DNA of 64,000 nucleotides from NCBI GenBank assembly GCA_900319715.1, contig ONPM01000028.1:1-64000 (forward strand), in the 5' to 3' direction. Both the position numbers and the translations under genes were made by a program. The notes under the pieces were generated by a model, which was given only the letters and a program-made list of their open reading frames with translations, did not search any database and was not told where the DNA came from. Shown here in pieces: positions 1-8,479 of the stretch. Numbering within the stretch: position 1 is the stretch's first letter; each line of letters starts with the position of its first letter. This DNA is from an uncultured Prevotella sp. (GTDB lineage: Bacteria; Bacteroidota; Bacteroidia; Bacteroidales; Bacteroidaceae).

Positions 1-285
1 ATCGACCACGAGGCCAAGCTCATCTCGCAGAGTCTCATCGAGCCTGTGCAGAAGACGAAGACCGAATACTTAGGGGCCAAGAATCCCCGCCTGCATACCG
101 ATGAGGTGCTGGTAGCCCTCTCCGTGCTCTCCCAGCACGACGAGAACTGCCGTCGCGCCCTGGAGCAGTTGCCTAAGCTGCGCGACTGTCAGGTTCACTC
201 AACGGTGATGCTCAGCGAGGTAGACCGCAAGATCTTCAAGAAACTAGGCTGCGGCCTGACCTGCGACCCAGTGAAGAAGAAGTAA
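1..285 (+). CDS. DUF1846 family protein, C-terminal fragment (runs off the left edge)
   Basis: The reading frame is open from base 1 and ends with TAA at 283-285, so only about 94 C-terminal residues are visible and the true start lies outside the window. The fragment contains GAKNPRLHTDEVLVALS and HSTVMLSEVDRKIFKKLG, which I recognise as the conserved C-terminal part of the DUF1846 (UPF0371) family, large cytosolic proteins of roughly 500 residues with no firmly assigned reaction. A GTG at 46 could be taken for a start but lies inside the conserved region, so it is not one. Nothing in the visible part looks degraded. A heptad-repeat hairpin follows ten bases after the stop and may serve as its terminator. 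Confidence 0.75.
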   Translation: MDHEAKLISQSLIEPVQKTKTEYLGAKNPRLHTDEVLVALSVLSQHDENCRRALEQLPKLRDCQVHSTVMLSEVDRKIFKKLGCGLTCDPVKKK

Positions 286-294
286 GTAGATCCT

Positions 295-418
295 TGTTTA
301 TAGTTTATGGTTTATAGTTTATAGATGATTACCTGGCAAGCCGTTCTTTGTCCATCAGTTTTCTATATCCGCCTATAGAAGTAATCATCTATAAACTATA
401 AACTTTAAACTATAAACA
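295..418. repeat. Inverted pair of 7-bp-period arrays (hairpin of 38-nt arms)
   Basis: The left arm (295-332) and right arm (381-418) are reverse complements over 38 nt with about two mismatches, separated by 48 nt. Each arm is a tandem run of TTTATAG-like heptamers ending in ATGATTAC on the loop side. The element fills most of the gap between the DUF1846 gene and the MFS gene. The same AGATGATTAC junction follows the left heptad array of the element inside the MFS gene at 1119-1220, so the two belong to one family. It could act as a transcription terminator or mRNA stabiliser; that role is inference. Confidence 0.85.
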
Positions 419-452
419 AAAAGAAGCTATAAACAAAAAGGAACTGTAAACA

Positions 453-1835
453 ATGAATATCCAGAAGTTAAACGACTCTCCCTTTGCCCGTTGGACCGTT
501 CTCTTCATCGTGGCAACGGCGATGATGATGGGATACTTCGTCAACGATGTGATGTCACCACTGGAGACATTGTTGGAAATGCCTCGCAGTCAGGGAGGCT
601 TGGGATGGACACCATCAGACTATGGCTTCTTCTCCGGCGCAGGCAGCTTTATCAATGTCTTCCTGCTGATGCTCTTCTTCTCCGGGCTGATCCTCGACAA
701 GATGGGCATCCGGTTTACGGGCACCTTGGCCTGCTCGTTGATGGTTATCGGCACGCTTATAAAACTCTATGCCGTCACCACCGACTTTGGCACGACTGAT
801 GTCACCTTCTTCAATACCCATCTTCCGGCTTCAGCCGCCTGGGCATCCTTTGGCTTCGCCATCTTTGGTGTTGGCTATGAGATGACGGGCATCACCGTCT
901 CCAAGGCGATGGTGCGATGGTTCACTGGTCATGAACTGGCGCTTGCCATGGGACTCCAACTAGCGATGGCACGTTTCGGAACAGCTGCCGCCCTAAGTAT
1001 ATCCGCACCTATAGCCCGCCACTATACGCTCTCCACACCTCTTCTCGTGGCATTGGCATTTCTCATCATCGGACTATTGGCCTTTCTCGTCTTCTGTGTC
1101 ATGGATCGCCGCCTCGATCAGTTTACAGTTTACAGTTTACAGTTTACAGATGATTACTCTGAAGCTTCGGAAGGGCATGCCAGCAAATCAACTGTAAACT
1201 GTAAACCGTCAACTGTAAACAAAGACTCTGACGAGTTCCGTTGGAGCTTTTGGCTGATTACGCTCTTCTGCGTACTCTTCTATTCCGCCGTCTCGCCCTT
1301 CCTGAAGTTCTCCACAAAGCTAATGGTGATGAAGTATGGTGTCGATCCTGACGTGGCAGGCTTCTTCTCATCGATAGCCCCCTTCGGCACCATCCTTATG
1401 ACGCCGCTCTTCGGACTCGTCTACGACCGTTATGGCAAAGGCGTCACCCTCGTCATCACAGGGGCCCTGATGCTCACCGCCGTCCACTTCGGCTTCTCGT
1501 TGCCCATGCACAGCAGCACGGCAGCCATCACCCTGATGGTCATCCTCAGCATTGGCTACTCCCTGGCTCCTGCCGCCCTCTGGCCTTGTGTACCGAAGAT
1601 CATCCCTTTGAAATGTCTCGGCACCGCCTACTCGATGATCTTCTTCATCCAGAACTTCGGCCGTGCCATCATCCCGATGTTCGTTGGTAAGGCCAACGAG
1701 ACCGATCCTACCTACGAGACCTCGATGCTCATCTTCGGCTTCACCGCCCTCGGAGCCGCCCTCACAGCCCTCGTCCTGTGGCACGTCGACCGTCGCCAGC
1801 ACTACGGTCTCCAGCTCCCCAACATCCGGAAATAA
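453..1835 (+). CDS. Major facilitator superfamily transporter
   Basis: A 460-residue integral membrane protein with about twelve hydrophobic segments in two halves and a DKMGIRFTG loop after the second segment, typical of MFS carriers. Substrate cannot be told from sequence; organic anion or nitrate-porter-like families are possible. The ATG at 453 follows a short AT-rich leader. The central cytoplasmic loop between segments 6 and 7 (about residues 223-256) is encoded by an inverted heptad repeat at 1119-1220, giving the low-complexity stretch QFTVYSLQFTDDYSEASEG and then STVNCKPSTVN. The frame stays open through this insert and both halves look intact. The gene converges on the sulfatase-fold gene nine bases downstream. 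Confidence 0.85.
   Translation: MNIQKLNDSPFARWTVLFIVATAMMMGYFVNDVMSPLETLLEMPRSQGGLGWTPSDYGFFSGAGSFINVFLLMLFFSGLILDKMGIRFTGTLACSLMVIGTLIKLYAVTTDFGTTDVTFFNTHLPASAAWASFGFAIFGVGYEMTGITVSKAMVRWFTGHELALAMGLQLAMARFGTAAALSISAPIARHYTLSTPLLVALAFLIIGLLAFLVFCVMDRRLDQFTVYSLQFTDDYSEASEGHASKSTVNCKPSTVNKDSDEFRWSFWLITLFCVLFYSAVSPFLKFSTKLMVMKYGVDPDVAGFFSSIAPFGTILMTPLFGLVYDRYGKGVTLVITGALMLTAVHFGFSLPMHSSTAAITLMVILSIGYSLAPAALWPCVPKIIPLKCLGTAYSMIFFIQNFGRAIIPMFVGKANETDPTYETSMLIFGFTALGAALTALVLWHVDRRQHYGLQLPNIRK
1119..1220. repeat. Palindromic heptad element inserted in frame in the MFS gene
   Basis: The left arm 1119-1149 is four and a half copies of CAGTTTA. The right arm 1190-1220 is the inverse (TGTAAAC units), so the arms pair over about 29 nt with roughly two mismatches around a 40-nt loop. 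The arms begin and end inside the coding frame of the transporter, in the loop that joins its two halves. The left array ends with AGATGATTAC, as in the intergenic element at 295-418. Confidence 0.85.
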
Positions 1836-1844
1836 GAGGAATAC

Positions 1845-3515
1845 TTATTCTGTTTCCGTCTTAAATTGCCTCATGTGATCCCCCTCGTTCGTATTGAAGC
1901 CGTCCTGTGAGATAATCATCTCACGGTAGTCTTTCCAACCGTGGTAAACACCATCCGTGATAAAACTGCGGTCAGGCTTCATCCATTCGGTATCGATATC
2001 AGCGAGATCTATCAGGAAATACGGCATGTCATCCGTTTTGACATGCAGGTCTAAAGCCTTACGTAACTTGTCAGCTACCAGAGGATGTTCTTCCTTGTAC
2101 TTGTCTGACAGCCAAACCCAGAAAGGAACACGCAGCTGATACCTGATATCGGGAGTATACTTAGCAGTCCCATGACCTCTATAATCTTGAACTTCGTATA
2201 CCTCCTCACCATGATCAGAGAAATAAACCATCACGGCATTCTCGTCTTCAAACATCCTAATGACCTCGTCGATGATATAATCATTATACAAACAGGCATT
2301 GTCATACGCAGCGATGTCTTTCTTCTGACTATCAGAATATGAACCGCCATAGTCACTTGTCTTAAACATGGCAAATGACTGAGGATATCTCTTGTCATAT
2401 CTCACATGATGGCCGGCCAAATGCAGGATATACAGAGCAAGACTGTCTTTGGTCAAACTGATATCCTTGATCATATCGCCATCATAATCATAATAGTGTG
2501 TATTCCTCTGATCATACATCAGATTCGACAAAGAACTGTTGGTCATAAGATACAGACTTTCGTCGGCAAGATACTCATTATCATAGAGGGATGTCCTGAA
2601 CCCCGCAGCCTTAAAGACGGAAGGAAAGAGCGGGTAATCATTAAAGTTTACTCCCATAGAATCCAATGAGAATACGGAATTCATCACCAAAGCCGTCACA
2701 TCGTTCGTCGTCACCGCATTCTGAAAGACAAACAGCTCCCCGTTTTCCTCCCGATCCTCCATCAGAGGATAGGTCTGCTTCTCGTAGCCATACAGCGATG
2801 TATGATACAAACTATGGGACTCACCTATGATCACGATCATTTTCAATGAACCGCCATCATTCCTTGTGGCTTTCACATCTTGACAGACATGCAGTAAATT
2901 ACCAATATGAGTCTCATTTGTGACACGCCAATATTCCCACGATACCCTTGCTATGGAGTGATGCATGGGTGTTGAGACACCAACACTTGTATGAAGGAAA
3001 ATGATAAAGATGACATTGACGACTAAGAAAGCAACACCCAAGATGGCACACAGACGGACAACAACCGCACCCTTCGCATGCTTCCCCCATATCCGCGCTA
3101 CCTTGTATATAGCAATATTTACCAGCAAAGCACCAATCAACAGCACAATTACCATCGGTGAGAAATAGGCTGAGACAAATTCCTTCGCTTCATGGGTGTT
3201 GGTCACAAGAATGGTGTCAAGAATCGACATGTCTATCACCGTCCCAAACTGATAGAGTAAATAATAATCAACTAAACCTATGAGATTATGGATAAAGACA
3301 ACAAGACTGACGAAAGTAGCCTTAAGCGGTAAAGGCTTGAGAAAGCGGGAAACAAATGTCTCGACAACAGCACAGATAGCTGATAGCACAACGACTAATA
3401 CCACAGACAGTATTCCAAACTGTTGAGACAACCAGACGCCGTTGCATACCAGATTCAGAATAAAGAGAAAAAGAAGCAAGACCTGATTGTCTCGATACAT
3501 TTTGCGATATTTCAT
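1845..3515 (-). CDS. Phosphoethanolamine transferase-like membrane sulfatase-fold enzyme
   Basis: About 557 residues. Roughly five hydrophobic segments fill the first 180 residues, followed by a periplasmic alkaline-phosphatase/sulfatase-fold domain. Visible metal-site motifs are VIIGESHSLYHTSLYGY near residue 232 and YFSDHGEEVYE with a nearby RGHG in the C-terminal half, as in EptA/LTA-synthase-type transferases that move phosphoethanolamine onto lipid A or glycans. The nucleophile position after GE is Ser here, where Thr is the usual EptA residue. I place the start at the ATG at 3515 (MKYRKMYRDNQ) rather than the GTG at 3536, which lacks support and nearly abuts the upstream gene. It is the last gene of a probable minus-strand operon and may decorate lipid A; the acceptor is inference. 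Confidence 0.8.
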   Translation of the reverse strand: MKYRKMYRDNQVLLLFLFILNLVCNGVWLSQQFGILSVVLVVVLSAICAVVETFVSRFLKPLPLKATFVSLVVFIHNLIGLVDYYLLYQFGTVIDMSILDTILVTNTHEAKEFVSAYFSPMVIVLLIGALLVNIAIYKVARIWGKHAKGAVVVRLCAILGVAFLVVNVIFIIFLHTSVGVSTPMHHSIARVSWEYWRVTNETHIGNLLHVCQDVKATRNDGGSLKMIVIIGESHSLYHTSLYGYEKQTYPLMEDREENGELFVFQNAVTTNDVTALVMNSVFSLDSMGVNFNDYPLFPSVFKAAGFRTSLYDNEYLADESLYLMTNSSLSNLMYDQRNTHYYDYDGDMIKDISLTKDSLALYILHLAGHHVRYDKRYPQSFAMFKTSDYGGSYSDSQKKDIAAYDNACLYNDYIIDEVIRMFEDENAVMVYFSDHGEEVYEVQDYRGHGTAKYTPDIRYQLRVPFWVWLSDKYKEEHPLVADKLRKALDLHVKTDDMPYFLIDLADIDTEWMKPDRSFITDGVYHGWKDYREMIISQDGFNTNEGDHMRQFKTETE

Positions 3516-3549
3516 ATGCCGCAGCCCTAACAACACAAATGTATTTTAC

Positions 3550-4569
3550 TCAAAACTTGAATCGGGCGACTAACGGCAAATGGTCGCTGAAGCCCTTCTT
3601 CTGGAATTTCATGCCTTTGTAGGTACGGCGGGGCATGAAGCCGCCATAGAACTTATCCTCCTCCAACAGGAACTTGGGGGAATGGATGAAGACCGTGTCC
3701 ACCTTATTATATATAGAAGGCGACACAATGATATGATCCAAACTGTTCCACTCGCCCTTATAGCGATAGGTACCCTTCACCCCATAGCTGCCCTTCGCCT
3801 CCTTGGAGATATTTTTCAGGTCGTGACGGGCAATGTGCTGTACGGCCGGAGAGTCGTGGTAGTCGTTGAAATCGCCGCTGATCAGGATTCTGGCATCGGA
3901 CGTAATGGCCCTTAAGGAATCTACCGCCTTCAACAGACGATTAGCAGTCTGGAGACGGAACGGGCGACTCGCCTTTTCGCCACCAGTACGGCTCGGGGCA
4001 TGGACAACAAAGACATGGAGGGTATCACCTGACTGCAACTCACCACAGGCATAGAGGATATCACGCGTCGGCTTCATGCCTGGAATCGTGTCGACACGCA
4101 GGCCATAGGAACGGATCAGTCCGAAGGAGAAGGGCGAATAAATCAGCGCCACATCCACACCACGGGCATCAGGCGACTGAGTCATCACATACTCATAGCC
4201 CGCATTCCTCAAGAGTGAACGCTTGGTCAAGTCTGTCAATGTTTGGTCATTTTCTACCTCGCAAAGTGCTATCAGATCGGGGATGCCATCTTCGGAAGTG
4301 GAGAGGATAGACTTACCTATCCTGTCCAACTTCTTCCAATAGCGTTTCTCTGTCCAGTGACGTGTGGCATCAGGCAGGAACTCCTTGTCCTGCTTCCCCT
4401 CGTCGTGACGGGTATCGAAGATATTTTCTACGTTGTACTCCACGAAGGTCAGCCGTTGTGCGGCAGAATGAAGGATTAGGAATGAAGAACTGAAAATGAT
4501 CATTACCAACAAGAACCATATCCTCATGCTATGCCATACGCTTGCTTTATCTCTCCAAGTCATCATCAT
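3550..4569 (-). CDS. Endonuclease/exonuclease/phosphatase family protein, exported
   Basis: 339 residues with an N-terminal hydrophobic signal (FLLVMIIFSSSFLILHSAAQ) followed by the EEP fold: FVEYNVENIFD at the start of the domain, ALCEVEN (metal-binding Glu), SGDFND and a C-terminal SDHLPLVARF (catalytic Asp-His). These are the standard DNase I-like catalytic motifs, so a metal-dependent phosphodiesterase or phosphatase is expected, acting outside the cytoplasm. Start is uncertain: ATG codons lie at 4569, 4566, 4563 and 4527, and the last would give a more usual signal peptide (MRIWFLLVMII). The POT transporter gene ends 28 bases upstream and the transferase gene starts about 35 bases downstream, consistent with one operon. 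Confidence 0.82.
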   Translation of the reverse strand: MMMTWRDKASVWHSMRIWFLLVMIIFSSSFLILHSAAQRLTFVEYNVENIFDTRHDEGKQDKEFLPDATRHWTEKRYWKKLDRIGKSILSTSEDGIPDLIALCEVENDQTLTDLTKRSLLRNAGYEYVMTQSPDARGVDVALIYSPFSFGLIRSYGLRVDTIPGMKPTRDILYACGELQSGDTLHVFVVHAPSRTGGEKASRPFRLQTANRLLKAVDSLRAITSDARILISGDFNDYHDSPAVQHIARHDLKNISKEAKGSYGVKGTYRYKGEWNSLDHIIVSPSIYNKVDTVFIHSPKFLLEEDKFYGGFMPRRTYKGMKFQKKGFSDHLPLVARFKF

Positions 4570-4597
4570 CGATCATCTTAGTTCTTCTTCATTCGTA

Positions 4598-6130
4598 TCA
4601 ACAAACCTTCTCTAAACGCTTCATCATCGCAAACATGAAGAGGGCGGCCACCAAGCATACGCCGAGGAACACGCTCCAGCAAATCCAGAGAGGAACGGCG
4701 CCCCAGAGCAGTCCGCCGACAACCACCAACTGGTTACCGATAGCCGTAGCCACGAACCAGCCGCCCATCATCATACCCTTATACTTCGGAGGAGCCACCT
4801 TCGACACGAAGGAGATGCCCATCGGCGAGAGAAGCAGCTCACCGAACGTCAGCACGAGATAGACCATGATGAGCAGGTTCGGTGTCACGTCGGCCACATG
4901 CACAGCCACAGGATTGCCATCGGCACCCATCTCTGTCTGAGGCATCGGCAGACCGAACGAGCCGAAGGCCATCAACGCATAGGCAATAGCAGCCACGATC
5001 ATACCGTAGGCTATCTTTCGCGGAGCAGAGGGTTCCTTTCCCTTGGCAGCCAATGAACCGAAGATGGCCATCGACACGGGAGTCAGAGCCACCACGTAGA
5101 ACGGATTGAACTGCTGGAAGATCGGGGCAGAGACCGAGATGCTGCCATCGGGATTGTACTGCAGAATGAGGAACAGCACCGCGATGACAATGACCGCAGC
5201 GGAGATCATCTTGCCCTTGCTGGTCTTCGACTGGAACAGCGAGAACCCGGCATAGACGATGAAGATGATGGCCACGAGGTTCCATACATCGAAGCACATC
5301 GCCTGCAAGCCCTCTGCCGACTGTGCCGTGAACTCATCGGCGAAGTAGGTCAGCGACAGACCGTTCTGGTGGAAAGCCATCCAGAAGAAGATCACCACGG
5401 CAAACACAAGGCAGAGTGCCACGATGCGCTGTTTGGTCTCCTCCTTCGAGAGCTCAGGTTCCGTGCCGGCATCGGCCTTCACGGCATCCTTCTTCTTACC
5501 GCCCTCCGTATGACGGAAGGTACTGCGGAAGATGTAATAGATGGCGATGGAAAGGATCAGCGATGCGCAGGCCACGGCAAACGAGAAATGGTAGGCATCA
5601 TTGCTCGAATAGCCCAAAGCCGTCTCTGCATACTCTTTAATCTTGATGGCCGCCGTCGGAGCGAACAGCGCACCGATGTTGATGGCCATGTAGAAGATTG
5701 AGAAGCCCGCATCACGCTTGTCCTTGTACTCAGGATCGTTATAGAGGTCGCCCACCATCACCTGGAGGTTACCTTTGAAAAGTCCTGTACCGAAACCGAT
5801 GAGCAGCAGTGCTGCCAGCATGACGACCAATGCAAAGGAGTCGCCTCCCAATGGCACCGACAGCAGCAGATAACCTGCAAACATAATGATGATGCCCGTG
5901 GTGACCATCTTGCCGAAGCCGAACTTGTCGGCCATGATACCACCGATCAGCGGGAGGAAATACACCAGCATGAGGAACGAACTGTAGATCGTACCTGCCA
6001 TAGCGGGCGACAATCCGTAGTTAGCTCTCAGAAACAATGCGAAAACCGCGAGCATCGTATAGTATCCGAAGCGCTCGCCTGTGTTGGCCAAAGCCAACGC
6101 AAATAAACCTTTTGGTTGTCCTTCAAACAT
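4598..6130 (-). CDS. POT/PTR family proton-dependent peptide transporter
   Basis: A 510-residue polytopic inner-membrane protein. The first helix carries NTGERFGYYTM, the ExxERFxYY proton-coupling motif. FSIFYMAINIGALFAP matches the PTR2 signature, and FGELLLSPMGISFVSKVAPPK is the conserved segment of helix 10. These identify the proton-coupled di/tripeptide carrier family. A charged loop rich in Lys and Glu (about residues 210-235) separates the two bundles. It lies nine bases after the outer-membrane barrel gene, in the same minus-strand unit. Peptide uptake fits a proteolytic gut anaerobe. Confidence 0.9.
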   Translation of the reverse strand: MFEGQPKGLFALALANTGERFGYYTMLAVFALFLRANYGLSPAMAGTIYSSFLMLVYFLPLIGGIMADKFGFGKMVTTGIIIMFAGYLLLSVPLGGDSFALVVMLAALLLIGFGTGLFKGNLQVMVGDLYNDPEYKDKRDAGFSIFYMAINIGALFAPTAAIKIKEYAETALGYSSNDAYHFSFAVACASLILSIAIYYIFRSTFRHTEGGKKKDAVKADAGTEPELSKEETKQRIVALCLVFAVVIFFWMAFHQNGLSLTYFADEFTAQSAEGLQAMCFDVWNLVAIIFIVYAGFSLFQSKTSKGKMISAAVIVIAVLFLILQYNPDGSISVSAPIFQQFNPFYVVALTPVSMAIFGSLAAKGKEPSAPRKIAYGMIVAAIAYALMAFGSFGLPMPQTEMGADGNPVAVHVADVTPNLLIMVYLVLTFGELLLSPMGISFVSKVAPPKYKGMMMGGWFVATAIGNQLVVVGGLLWGAVPLWICWSVFLGVCLVAALFMFAMMKRLEKVC

Positions 6131-6138
6131 AGTTATTG

Positions 6139-6978
6139 TTATTTGATTTTAGAATTTTTCGTTCTGATAATATCAAAGAGATAAGTGAACTTGGCTAAAA
6201 TCGTTCCAAAGTTAGAACGGCCGAAATAGTCGCGCTTCGAGGCACCATAGATATTACCTAATCCATAATAGTAGCGTCCTTCGATGATAAAGTGGCCTAC
6301 ATGGCGATTGCTGAACTCCAGGCCTGCACCGAAGTTGATGCCATAGTCCACCTTGTTCTCAACAGCCATACTATCCTGCGCCACGACTTGCGACACACGC
6401 TTGCCCGCATACTGATAGTCTGGACTGTATTTGCCATCCACCACCTTCGGATTGAACGCTGGGTCGCGGACATCAAAATTACTTTCTGTATTTTCGCTCA
6501 TATAGAAACCCACCAGAGGCCCCAGTTGTATAAAAAACTGAAAACCGCTTCGTTCCCTACCCCAGCCAAGTCTTGCAAGGAAGGGCACCTGAACATAATT
6601 GATTTTCCGGGCATAGTGGAGTGTCTGCGAAGCATCAGTATGCAGAGGCACGGGTTGATCGTCAATATCGAGAATTTTCTCTTTCCATCCCATCTGCGTA
6701 TAGTTCAATTCTGCAACCAAGGCACAGATGCTGCTGAAATACTTCTCACATGTATAGCGAGCCGTCAGACCGAAGGTCGGACCATTCAGCAAGTCCTGTG
6801 GTACTGTTGGCACAAAGGACACATTACTCATAGCCACTCCACCATTGAAGCCTACTGCCAGATCCGTACGATACTCACCGACTTGGGCTGAAACGAATAA
6901 AGGGAAAAAGATGAAAAGATGAAAGAATAGAACTCTTACCTCACACCCGATATTCACATCCATCTGTCTCATGCTCAT
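6139..6978 (-). CDS. Outer-membrane beta-barrel protein (PorT-like)
   Basis: 279 residues with a signal segment LFFHLFIFFPLFVSAQ and then alternating amphipathic strands: DLAVGFNGGVAMSNVSF, TFGLTARYTCEKYFSSICALVAELNYTQMGWKEK, QVPFLARLGWG, FFIQLGPLVGFYMSE and a C-terminal KFTYLFDI. The GWKEK-type loop and overall size match the PorT/outer-membrane beta-barrel family of Bacteroidota, some members of which support type IX secretion. I cannot say whether this one does. It follows the LysM gene by 29 bases. The exact start is uncertain because Met codons at residues 1, 3 and 6 all precede the signal sequence. Confidence 0.75.
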   Translation of the reverse strand: MSMRQMDVNIGCEVRVLFFHLFIFFPLFVSAQVGEYRTDLAVGFNGGVAMSNVSFVPTVPQDLLNGPTFGLTARYTCEKYFSSICALVAELNYTQMGWKEKILDIDDQPVPLHTDASQTLHYARKINYVQVPFLARLGWGRERSGFQFFIQLGPLVGFYMSENTESNFDVRDPAFNPKVVDGKYSPDYQYAGKRVSQVVAQDSMAVENKVDYGINFGAGLEFSNRHVGHFIIEGRYYYGLGNIYGASKRDYFGRSNFGTILAKFTYLFDIIRTKNSKIK

Positions 6979-7007
6979 CTTATCACTTCTTCACCAACTT
7001 ACCATTT

Positions 7008-8384
7008 CTAAAACTTGATGGTCTCTGTCGTATGGTCGGGCCTATAGTGAACGAACATCATCGTTCTGTTCCTCAGACCGCCATTGCCGTAACGCTCAAA
7101 CTTCAGGGGTGTCTGCAGAGGAGGGAAGCCGAACATACCCTCTGCTCCATTAAAGGCCTTGCCATATTTATGCAGTCCTTTCAGGAAGAAGTATGCATGA
7201 TCGAAACCCGTAATAGCAAAGCGAGGCAATGAGTTCTGCATATCACCACGGAAGTTCTGACGGTACTTCCGCTCAAACCGCTGTGTACTCGGCGACAACG
7301 GATTATAGTAGAATACCGAGGGGATATACGTATTGTACTTGTAAAAATTCTCCAAATAGGTTCTTGTATACAAAAGCCAGTCTGTATATCCAAACATCGT
7401 GATGTCAAATTCAGGATTGTTTGCCTTTAGACCGTTGATCTTCGAGAAAGCAACACCTAGTTCCTGAGAACGTCCGGTATTGAGAATAACCACGTTAGGC
7501 TTCGTCTTGCTGAACGCCTTAGAGAAATTCGACTCGCTGGACTTCAGATTTGTGACGACAACATCCATAGCCCGCTGTTCCATCTGCCTGCGTAAGCCGA
7601 AAGTAAAGGGGCCTTTCTTGCTCGTCGAGTCGTTACAGTCGATGACCACTGTATGATAGTCCTTAAAACGCTCGATGAAATGAGCGAAGATGGCTTCATT
7701 CTGTTCGTTCTGAGACTGATAGACCTGAAAGATGTTACGATTGGTAGTCAGTTGCGGGGCGTTGATAGAGAAGGGTATCAATAAACGGATATCATGCTTG
7801 GTAATAAAAGCCGATAACGCATCCATCTGCTTGGAATACAGCGGACCGATAATCAAGTCACACTTTGCTGCAGCAGGATCGGACAATATACTATTTATAT
7901 TACCATCTTCAGCCGTATTCCATGCATGTACATCGATGGAGAGGCCCTGTTTCTTCAGGCTGTCACAGGCCATCAGCACACCACGGTAATATTCCGTCAT
8001 ACGACGACCATCACCATTAATATTATGCAGGGGCAACATCACACCCAATCGAATCGAGCGGTTCCTTACGTCATCGACCAATTGAACAGTTTTAACTTCA
8101 GTCTCCTGCTTAGCACTCTTGACAACGGTTTCCTGACTATCTTTCGAAAAAGGAATGTTTAATACCATACCCTTTTTCAACTCATAGTCTGGCGCATTCA
8201 TCTCTGGATTCGCCTTAATTAGTTCCTCGATGGTAAGACCATACATCCGCGATATGCCAAAGATAGTTTCTTTCTTCTTCACTTTGTGCTGTCCACGTAT
8301 TATTGAATTCTGCTGTGCCGATACACTACTGACTGTGAATGCCAATAGAAACAGTAATATAATAAACCTAAAAAACCGTATCAT
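7008..8384 (-). CDS. LysM domain plus type 1 periplasmic-binding-fold protein
   Basis: About 458 residues. A signal peptide (MIRFFRFIILLFLLAFTVSSVSAQ) is followed by one LysM repeat (HKVKKKETIFGISRMYGLT ... NPEMN ... GMVLNIP), then a long domain of the amino-acid-ABC/Leu-Ile-Val-binding type (IRLGVMLPLHN, CDLIIGPLYSK, ITGFDHAYFFLKGL). LysM would anchor it to peptidoglycan; the ligand is unknown and the binding fold may be structural. The start is set at the ATG at 8384. The longer frame up to 8447 would run through the -7 box at 8412-8419, so those codons are probably not transcribed. It heads the operon that continues to 1845. Confidence 0.8.
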   Translation of the reverse strand: MIRFFRFIILLFLLAFTVSSVSAQQNSIIRGQHKVKKKETIFGISRMYGLTIEELIKANPEMNAPDYELKKGMVLNIPFSKDSQETVVKSAKQETEVKTVQLVDDVRNRSIRLGVMLPLHNINGDGRRMTEYYRGVLMACDSLKKQGLSIDVHAWNTAEDGNINSILSDPAAAKCDLIIGPLYSKQMDALSAFITKHDIRLLIPFSINAPQLTTNRNIFQVYQSQNEQNEAIFAHFIERFKDYHTVVIDCNDSTSKKGPFTFGLRRQMEQRAMDVVVTNLKSSESNFSKAFSKTKPNVVILNTGRSQELGVAFSKINGLKANNPEFDITMFGYTDWLLYTRTYLENFYKYNTYIPSVFYYNPLSPSTQRFERKYRQNFRGDMQNSLPRFAITGFDHAYFFLKGLHKYGKAFNGAEGMFGFPPLQTPLKFERYGNGGLRNRTMMFVHYRPDHTTETIKF

Positions 8385-8411
8385 ATAACTCCGTTTTTTC
8401 TTTTTCGCGTA

Positions 8412-8419
8412 CAAAAGTA
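8412..8419 (-). promoter_or_regulatory. Bacteroidota -7 box TACTTTTG for the LysM operon
   Basis: On the minus strand TACTTTTG fits TAnnTTTG. It lies about 28 bases before the ATG at 8384 and fixes that start against the upstream in-frame codons. Confidence 0.6.
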
Positions 8420-8462
8420 CAAAATATTTATCAATTATCAAGTCCATTTATCAATTTTTTAG

Positions 8463-8470
8463 TATCTTTG
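8463..8470 (+). promoter_or_regulatory. -7 box TATCTTTG for the T9SS type B gene
   Basis: TATCTTTG matches TAnnTTTG and ends nine bases before the ATG at 8480. The predicted 5' leader is therefore only a few bases. This promoter is back to back with the one at 8412-8419. Confidence 0.65.
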
Positions 8471-8479
8471 CACGATAAA

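Noticed and set aside
8385..8447. N-terminal extension of the LysM gene
   Set aside because: It would cross the -7 box at 8412-8419, and the signal peptide starts at the ATG at 8384.
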